From contig WFMF01000040.1 of NCBI GenBank assembly GCA_011033025.1, forward strand, positions 434,001-498,000: a DNA stretch of 64,000 bases. The letters run 5' to 3'. The notes beneath the pieces are model-generated. The model saw nothing but the letters and a program-made list of their open reading frames with translations, was not told where the DNA came from and searched no databases. Of this stretch, positions 41,001 to 50,000 are shown piece by piece. The translations under genes and the position numbers were made by a program. Positions within the stretch are counted from its first letter, which is position 1. Each line of letters begins with the position of its first letter. Origin of the DNA: Beroe forskalii (Eukaryota; Ctenophora; Nuda; Beroida; Beroidae).

Positions 41001-44000
41001 TAAGAGGGTGCAGCATTCTAGGGTATAAGATCCCACTGTTATTAGTTCCATTTAGGGGCATGTTTTTGTAGTAAAGGGGGTAGGCAGCTTCACACAAATC
41101 GTTTGAATCACACCCAGTTTCATCCATACCATTGCTACAATGAGCTTGACCATCACAGATGTATCTAGGTTGCAGATAATCTATTGCACTATTTTGACAA
41201 GTTCTCCCAGGGAAAAATCTACTCCTATTGATTACACAAATAATTCCAGGACCTTTGAAAATTCCACCCTCATTACATTTGGCTTCATCAAAGCAGTTAA
41301 AACAATCGCAAACCTTATTGCACAGGAAAGCCTTCGGGATCTTGAAATGAGATTTAAGTAATTTTCCAGAGCAAGGCCCGCAATGAAACAACGTGTTATC
41401 ATTAGCCTCACACTGGTTCTCATCGACTGCAGAACCGTTGAGAAAATTGATACAATCGTTTTCACCGTTACATCTCATATGGCTGAATGCGGGGTTGTTC
41501 AACACAGTGAAATTCATGATCGGATTTAAAACTGCCTGATAAAGGGGTATTTCTTGAGTGAGTGCTGCGGAGCAAAGGATCTCCCCACAAACACCCTCTC
41601 CTGGGTTAATTATGGGGTTATCATTTGGACACAAGGGATGACCACAGGACTGGTAAAAGGACGGATCGTCAGGGCATATGTAGGAAAACTCCTGCTTACC
41701 ACACTGCTGCAAAGTTATCATGTAGAATTGCTCAGAGAAAGGGCATTTGAAGTACCAATGGTCGTCAGCCAGGAGACAGCGCTCCTTGATGTAACCCCTC
41801 ACTGCAATGAAGGTGCAATGCTTCACGCTCAGACCTTCCAGTGACTTGATATCCTTGTGAAACACTTGTTTTGTCTGGTAGCTGACAGTTGGGTATTTGT
41901 TGGGGAATGCAGAGGCAATGCAGGAAATACCGACGATAAAGAAGATCTTCATAACCATGGGTCGCAGCATCAGTACAAACTGCAAGCTAAGAACTTAGGA
42001 GGTAGCGATTAACATCAGAAAAAAGGCTCTTTATAAAACCTTGCACAGTGCCTTTTATTGTAGAGCAAAGTTTTGATTTTGAGAATCATCGGAAGAATCC
42101 TTAAGCTACATATTTATTAAATACCTACCAAATTTGGCGGATTATGAAAAATCTGCCGCTTCAAGGTTCGGCCACAATCAAGTCTGATGCACTGAACAGC
42201 TTATGGATGCGAGTTGTAACTTGTAGCGTGCGAGTTGTAACTTGTAGCTATGTTTTTGTGTTATATGCTGCTATGAGATCCATGAATACCAATTCTGTAC
42301 TCAGAAAAATTCACCGGATAATTAAGTTTCGCCACAGTTAAGTACGTAATAAGAGGTCCATAAATATGCAACCAAGGGAAAATAACCAAGGCAAGCGTAA
42401 AAACATAAAGGTTACAAGAGTAAAGCACAGTAACAAAACTTTAAAAGAGTCAAAGTTACCTTATACAAATAGTATCACTAACTAAATCTAACAATTAAAA
42501 AAATCAAAGAAAATAAGAGAGGAAATGAATAGGCTCGAAACAAAAGGACATGTTCATGAGAAAGGGCATAGTTTTGTGCCACATCAAAAAAGGGCAATTT
42601 TGAATTATAAGTAGTTAAAAATTACGGGCAATGTGATCCTGGATTAGGTAACATTTTTGACTTTCAGAAGCTGACATATGGCCAAAAAATAAGTTTTTAA
42701 GTTGATACTTTTGGGCTGGAAAACTTTTGGTGCAAAATTGTATCGTACATATATAATCTATGACATTCAAAATTTCATCCATAAAATATTATCACAACCA
42801 AAGTTGTAACGTTTATTTTGACGCACCCATTGAAATCAATTTATCATGAAACGCCCCCTCCCCTTTCAAAAACAACCGTGAGTATGAATGAACGAAAATA
42901 CGCATGGTGCAGCCCATCAACATTCTAATATTTTCTTAGATTTTACATAGGATCAGGAGGAAGAAAACTGAAAAGCAAACATTACGAAATCACAGTCAGA
43001 CGAAGACTTAGCTTGTGACAATAGAGCTTTACAAAAAAACTAACATCACGAAAAATTAACATCACAAAGACTTAAAAACTCGTGGCTAGCGAACTCAAGT
43101 TACTCCTTTGCTTTCACCAAAACCATTGCATGCGCTGAGACGAAATTAAATGAACAATGGAGTTTTTTCTGATGTCCATAACACTGAAAAATATTATCAA
43201 GCATAGTGATGACCCACAAATTATTATAAGCATATAACGTGATATAAGGTCTTAAAATTCATTTTACATACGTAGGTTTGCATATTCATATCTTCTGAGA
43301 TTAACATAAGTTACCTCGAGAATTTCGAATTCAATTGAGCTATAATAATACAATTCGGAGTCACGAGAAATAGTTCACAAGCCTTCAGAACACTCATAAA
43401 CCACCCATGCATATGGGGATTGCGAATTTCATCAAAATGAAATCCAAGAATTCAATTTGCATAAAACTTCTGGTTCCTGGCGGCCTATGAATGGTTTCCA
43501 TTCGGTACTTGGGTACAGTTATAATCACTGATTCACTGACACCACTTTGGCGTATTACACAGTAACTGATACCAGTGCCATGTATCAGTGTATACTTGTA
43601 TACTGTATCAGATAGTGTTTTCTGGCACTAGTGTGACGTACTACATACCTTATCGGACTGCGGACATAATTATCACGGAATTTAGTTTCACGGACCTAAA
43701 ACTTTAAACTATACGGACATTAATATTCACGCTCGATCCGCCACTGCAAATTTCAACAAAAAATTCAAATTTATCTGCTCCGTTTTCCCATTTTCTTTGA
43801 ATTGAAGATTTTTTCAATATTTTTCGTACCTTAATAATATGAATAAATTTTTTCATATTACAGGTACTAAGCATGAAAAAGAAATATAATTTCCCTAAAT
43901 TTTTTATTATTTGTGCGTTTAAAGAGATGAAGTCACGAATTTTGCGTCTGTGCCCTAGAGGAAATACCGGACATAATTTTCATGGACCTGAAAATCACGG

Positions 44001-47000
44001 ACATTAGTATCACGGACAAAAATTTAATGAACATTTATATTCACGCTGAGGTGCTTAGAGTGACTGTAATATCCGTGAATTATTGTAAGGACAAACCCAC
44101 TAAATACATTGATTCACCACTTCATACCTCATCACAGGTTACACAAACACTGAGTGGAAACACTCAAAGCAAGAATCAGTCACTACCACATGGAGGTCGG
44201 TATGCCCCCACCACTCATTGTCACCTCAAGTCTCCCGTACACAGGGGGAAGTTGTCTTCCTGCCACCTCGACCCCTGTTGTTTTGGAGATGAAGCGAAGT
44301 GGTGGAAAGGCAACAGAGCTGATAACAGACTGAAGTGGCCTTGATAGGGCTGGTGGCATCACAGGCTTTCACACGGTGGGTGACAATTCTTGCAGTGCCC
44401 TGACTCCTAACCATTGAGTGAGTGCTGCGGAGCAAAGGATCTCCCCACAAACACCCTCTCCTGGGTTAATTATGGGGTTATCATTTGGACACAAGGGATG
44501 ACCACAGGACTGGTAAAAGGACGGATCGTCAGGGCATATGTAGGAAAACTCCTGCTTACCACACTGCTGCAAAGTTATCATGTAGAATTGCTCAGAGAAA
44601 GGGCATTTGAAGTACCAATGGTCGTCAGCCAGAGACAGCGCTCCTGATGTAACCCCTCACTGCAATGAAGGTGCAATGCTTCACGCTCAGACCTTCCAGT
44701 GACTTGATATCCTTGTGAAACACTTTGTTTTGTCTGGTAGCTGACAGTTGGGTATTTGTTGGGGAATGCAGAGGCAATGCAGGAAATACCGACGATAAAG
44801 AAGATCTTCATAACCATGGGTCGCAGCATCAGTACAAACTGCAAGCTAAGAACTTAGGAGGTAGCGATTAACATCAGAAAAAGGCTCTTTATAAAACCTT
44901 GCACAGTGCCTTTTATTGTAGAGCAAAGTTTTGATTTTGAGAATCATCGGAAGAATCCTTAAGCTACATATTTATTAAATACCTACCAAATTTGGCGGAT
45001 TATGAAAATCTGCCGCTTCAAGGTTCGGCCACAATCAAGTCTGATGCACTGAACAGCTTATGGATGCGAGTTGTAACTTGTAGCGTGCGAGTTGTAACTT
45101 GTAGCTATGTTTTTGTGTTATATGCTGCTATGAGATCCATGAATACCAATTCTGTACTCAGAAAAATTCACCGGATAATTAAGTTTCGCCACAGTTAAGT
45201 ACGTAATAAGAGGTCCATAAATATGCAACCAAGGGAAAATAACCAAGGCAAGCGTAAAAACATAAAGGTTACAAGAGTAAAGCACAGTAACAAAACTTTA
45301 AAAGAGTCAAAGTTACCTTATACAAATAGTATCACTAACTAAATCTAACAATTAAAAAAATCAAAGAAAATAAGAGAGGAAATGAATAGGCTCGAAACAA
45401 AAGGACATGTTCATGAGAAAGGGCATAGTTTTGTGCCACATCAAAAAGGGCAATTTTGAATTATAAGTAGTTAAAAATTACGGGCAATGTGATCCTGGAT
45501 TAGGTAACATTTTGACTTTCAGAAGCTGAGCATATGGCCAAAAAAAATAAAGTTTTTTAAGTTGATACTTTTGGGCTGGAAAAACTTTTGGTAAAATTGT
45601 ATCGTACATATATAATCTATGACATTCAAAATTTCATCCATAAAATATTATCACAACCAAAGTTGTAACGTTTATTTTGACGCACCCATTGAAATCAATT
45701 TATCATGAAACGCCCCCTCCCCTTTCAAAAACAACCGTGAGTATGAATGAACGAAAATACGCATGGTGCAGCCCATCAACATTCTAATATTTTCTTAGAT
45801 TTTACATAGGATCAGGAGGAAGAAAACTGAAAAGCAAACATTACGAAATCACAGTCAGACGAAGACTTAACTTGTGACAATAGAGCTTACAAAAAACTAA
45901 CATCACGAAAAATTAACATCACAAAGACTTAAAAACTCGTGGCTAGCGAACTCAAGTTACTCCTTTTGCTTTCACCAAAACCATTGCATGCGCTGAGACG
46001 AAATTAAATGAACAATGGAGTTTTTTCTGATGTCCATAACACTGAAAAAATATTATCAAGCATAGTGATGACCCACAAATTATTATAAGCATATAACGTG
46101 ATATAAGGTCTTAAAATTCATTTTACATACGTAGGTTTGCATATTCATATCTTCTGAGATTAACATAAGTTACCTCGAGAATTTCGAATTCAATTGAGCT
46201 ATAATAATACAATTCGGAGTCACGAGAAATAGTTCACAAGCCTTCAGAACACTCATAAACCACCCATGCATATGGGGATTGCGAATTTTCATCAAAAATG
46301 AAATCCAAGAATTCAATTTGCATAAAACTTCTGGTTCCTGGCGGCCTATGAATGGTTTCCATTCGGTACTTGGGTACAGTTATAATAATCACTGATTCAC
46401 TGACACCACTTTGGCGTATTACACAGTAACTGATACCAGTGCCATGTATCAGTGTATACTTGTATACTGTATCAGATAGTGTTTTCTGGCACTAGTGTGA
46501 CGTACTACATACCTTATCGGACTGCGGACATAATTATCACGGAATTTAGTTTCACGGACCTAAAACTTTAAACTATACGGACATTAATATTCACGCTCGA
46601 TCCCGCCACTGCAAATTTCAACAAAAATTCAAATTTATCTGCTCCGTTTTTCCCATTTTCTTGAATTGAAGATTTTTTCAATATTTTTTCGTACCTTAAT
46701 AATATGAATAAATTTTTCATATTACAGGTACTAAGCATGAAAAAGAAATATAATTTCCCTAAATTTTTTATTATTTGTGCGTTTAAAGAGATGAAGTCAC
46801 GAATTTTGCGTCTGTGCCCTAGAGGAAATACCGGACATAATTTTCATGGACCTGAAAATCACGGACATTAGTATCACGGACAAAAATTTAATGAACATTT
46901 ATATTCACGCTGAGGTGCTTAGAGTGACTGTAATATCCGTGAATTATTGTAAGGACAAACCCACTAAATACATTGATTCACCACTTCATACCTCATCACA

Positions 47001-50000
47001 GGTTACACAAACACTGAGTGGAAACACTCAAAGCAAGAATCAGTCACTACCACATGGAGGTCGGTATGCCCCCACCCACTCATTGTCACCTCAAGTCTCC
47101 CGTACACAGGGAAGTTGTCTTCCTGCCACCTCGACCCCTGTTGTTTTGGAGATGAAGCGAAGTGGTGGAAAGGCAACAGAGCTGATAACAGACTGAAGTG
47201 GCCTTGATAGGGCTGGTGGCATCACAGGCTTTCACACGGTGGGTGACAATTCTTGCAGTGCCCTGACTCCTAACCATTGATGGTTCTAAATATGCGCCGC
47301 CAGAAATGGCGAGGAAGTATTGGGAGTAGGGTGCGGTGTGTAGGTCATGACAACACTTAACACACTTTTGATATTTATTATTATGTCCTCTCAGGCTCAT
47401 TAGCAACAGTCCAGCAGAAACTCAGACAGAAAGAGATACGAAGCTAATTTTCGCTCAAGAAAATGATCACCATAGGAAGCCTCAAGAAGTCAATTTTGAT
47501 TCGGCTCTTCGATGCTCTTATACTCCCTGTAGCAAGCTATGGGTGTCAAGTTTGGCTACCAGAAACACTCTTCGCAAAATGCATGACACGCCAAGCTCCC
47601 TCAAGAGGCTATATCCTCCAAACTATAGCTAAGGATCCAATAGAAAGGCTTCATCTATCATGCCTGAAATGGATCATGGGGGTCAACAAGACAACATCCA
47701 ATGCAGCTGTTCGGGGAGATAGTGGGCATTACCCCTAGCAATCACATTGTCTGAGGTTGTCTTCTCATACATGGAAAGGCTTGCTAAGCTAGAGGAAGAA
47801 AATTCTACAGCATTAGTGTGGCATGCCTTCCAAGACTCAAGAGCAGCGCTCCTTGGGTCTACCATGGTATGAAAAGTTGAGTACCTCCGCCAGCTAGCCA
47901 CCACAAGAGCAGCAGGATACCCTAGCAGTATGCAGCGTGAACTCCAAAGACTGTTCACTCAGGCATGGGACACAGAGCAGATGGAAAATCACAAATTATC
48001 AGCACAAATGCTGCGAGCTAATATGGGAGCTAATGAGGTGCTCCCATGCAGCTCCCACACAGCTCCCACACAGCTCCGTAATTTAGTTTCTGCAGAGGTC
48101 ATTCTAGATTCCTCTAGCTCCTAACATCAGCTCCTAACCTTCAACAACCAATGCTGGACCTCATGGTTACACTAACTATTAGAAGCTGCATGGAGGCTTT
48201 GACCTTGCTTCCTATTTGACAATGTTAAGCAAGGTTCCTGGATTGGCAGCCCTTTGTAGTTTGGGGACGTTTGGATTAAATTATATTGGATCACAAAAAC
48301 AAAATCATGGCAGCAATGTGTTTGTAGGGTCTGGGCAGCCCACAGTCAGACATTGAGATAAGATTGAATTGGTGCATCAATAGCATTGCACTTTCAATTC
48401 GTAAAGCCTATTTTTAATCTGTGGACTTGTCAAAGAAAATCACGCGGCAGCAAGTATAGTGCTTATAAGGGTCTGGGGCAGTAGCCCCAGAAGCCAGGCT
48501 AAGATAAGATTGAATTGGTGCATCAATAGAATTTCACTAATTTTGCCTTCAATTTGACGAGACTGGTCGAAGAAAAACACGGCAGCAACTTTGGGCACAG
48601 GTTAAGAGGTTTCGGGGGGCCCGCCCCGAAACCAATGTTTGATTGGAAATTTAAAAAGGGGCCCAAACCCCGTGGAATAATTTTTTAAAAAAAGGTGGGA
48701 AAAGATTTTTGGGAAAACGCTTTTTTTCAGGGCGTTTTTCTAAGGGCTACTTAAAAAATGATTTCATTTTTTGATACATTGAATTTGTCTTCATTTTGGG
48801 AACATGAGACGGGAAAGTTTTGAAAAAAGATAAAATTTTTAAAAATGTGAAAACACTTTCTTTCACCATGCCGCATTAAAGGGGATCGGGAAAAAAGGGA
48901 AATTCCCGTGGGGGTTACTTTTAAAACCCAAAACAAAAAAAAAATTTACCAATTTAGGGGTGTTTTGGCCGCCCCGGCCCGAAAACTACCAACCTTAAAT
49001 TGCTTTGGAACTAAACGAATAACGCAAAAAAGCTGACGTTCAATTTTAAATTTTTACTTTTCAAGGGAAAAAAAAGAGCAAAAAAGCCTTTTTTGCCATA
49101 AGATTTACTATCCCAAACAGGGGACCTTGAAGTCAACATTGCTAAATACATTATTTCGAAACATATTGAGCTATATGGTTGATAAGGTTCCCACATTCAA
49201 TGAATCACAAAAACACTGCTTCACGACAAAAAAGTTGTTGATATAATGAGTTCCTCGATGTATAAACAAGCAATGGAATCCTTGCAGCGGATTTTAGGAG
49301 TCCCTGGCTACTTTTGGAGTCTGGCAGCTAGTTTGGGAATATTTTGGCTAGATTAGGATCCTGGTAGCTTTTTTTTTAGGAATGTCGAATGACGACGTTT
49401 TGGTGCGCACACTGGATTCTGACGCAGTTTGGAAATTGCCTTTATCAAAACTAGCGAAGTTGAGACCATGATAATAATTGCGCGGCGTAAAATAGCCAAA
49501 TATTAATATCAAGTTTCTGTCAACCTAAATGGGCTTTTTTGCTTCAATTTGGACAAATTTTGGCTGGGATTGTCGCTCCAACATTCCTCATATTATTCCA
49601 CTGGGCCTCAATAGGATTTCACTTCATTTCTTGCCTATTTTCAACAAGACTGCAGGAAGAAAAATCACAGCAGCCACTTAAGTCTTTAAGTGCAGTGCTA
49701 GGCAGTGCTAGGCAGGGGTCAGCAGCCCCCAGAAGTCAGTTGAGGCCAACGAAAATTGGGATTCAATTTGACCGTGGCCAAGGCATTCCAAGGATTGGAA
49801 ATTCTGGCCGAGGCCTCCATTGATCCTTGTACACAGTAACTGACACCAGTCTTATGTATCAGTGTATCAGATCCTGAAGAATATATTTTTATGATCCAAA
49901 CTTGTTTCAATAAACAGCTGTGCCATGAGAAACATTATTCATTGTCAGTAACAAAGCTAAGGTTTGATACCAGGGTATGCAAAATATTTCCAGTGTTTAT

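Larger units (their letters stand above)
41554..47276. repeat. 2.86-kb direct tandem duplication (two units)
   Basis: Unit 1 is 41,554-44,413, unit 2 is 44,414-47,276. The units share order throughout and differ mostly by one-base changes in homopolymers. The junction shows TTGA microhomology (TTCTTGAG / CCATTGAG / CCATTGAT). Each unit carries the receptor 5' end, promoter and about 2.4 kb of non-coding sequence, including a partial inverted repeat around CGGACATAATTATCACGG (43,662) and TCCGTGAATTATTGTAAGG (44,070). No other gene seen in it. Confidence 0.9.

Noticed and set aside
49539-49823. 94-codon plus-strand ORF
   Set aside because: Spans the 155-bp repeat family and GAGGCC module; composition explained by the repeat.
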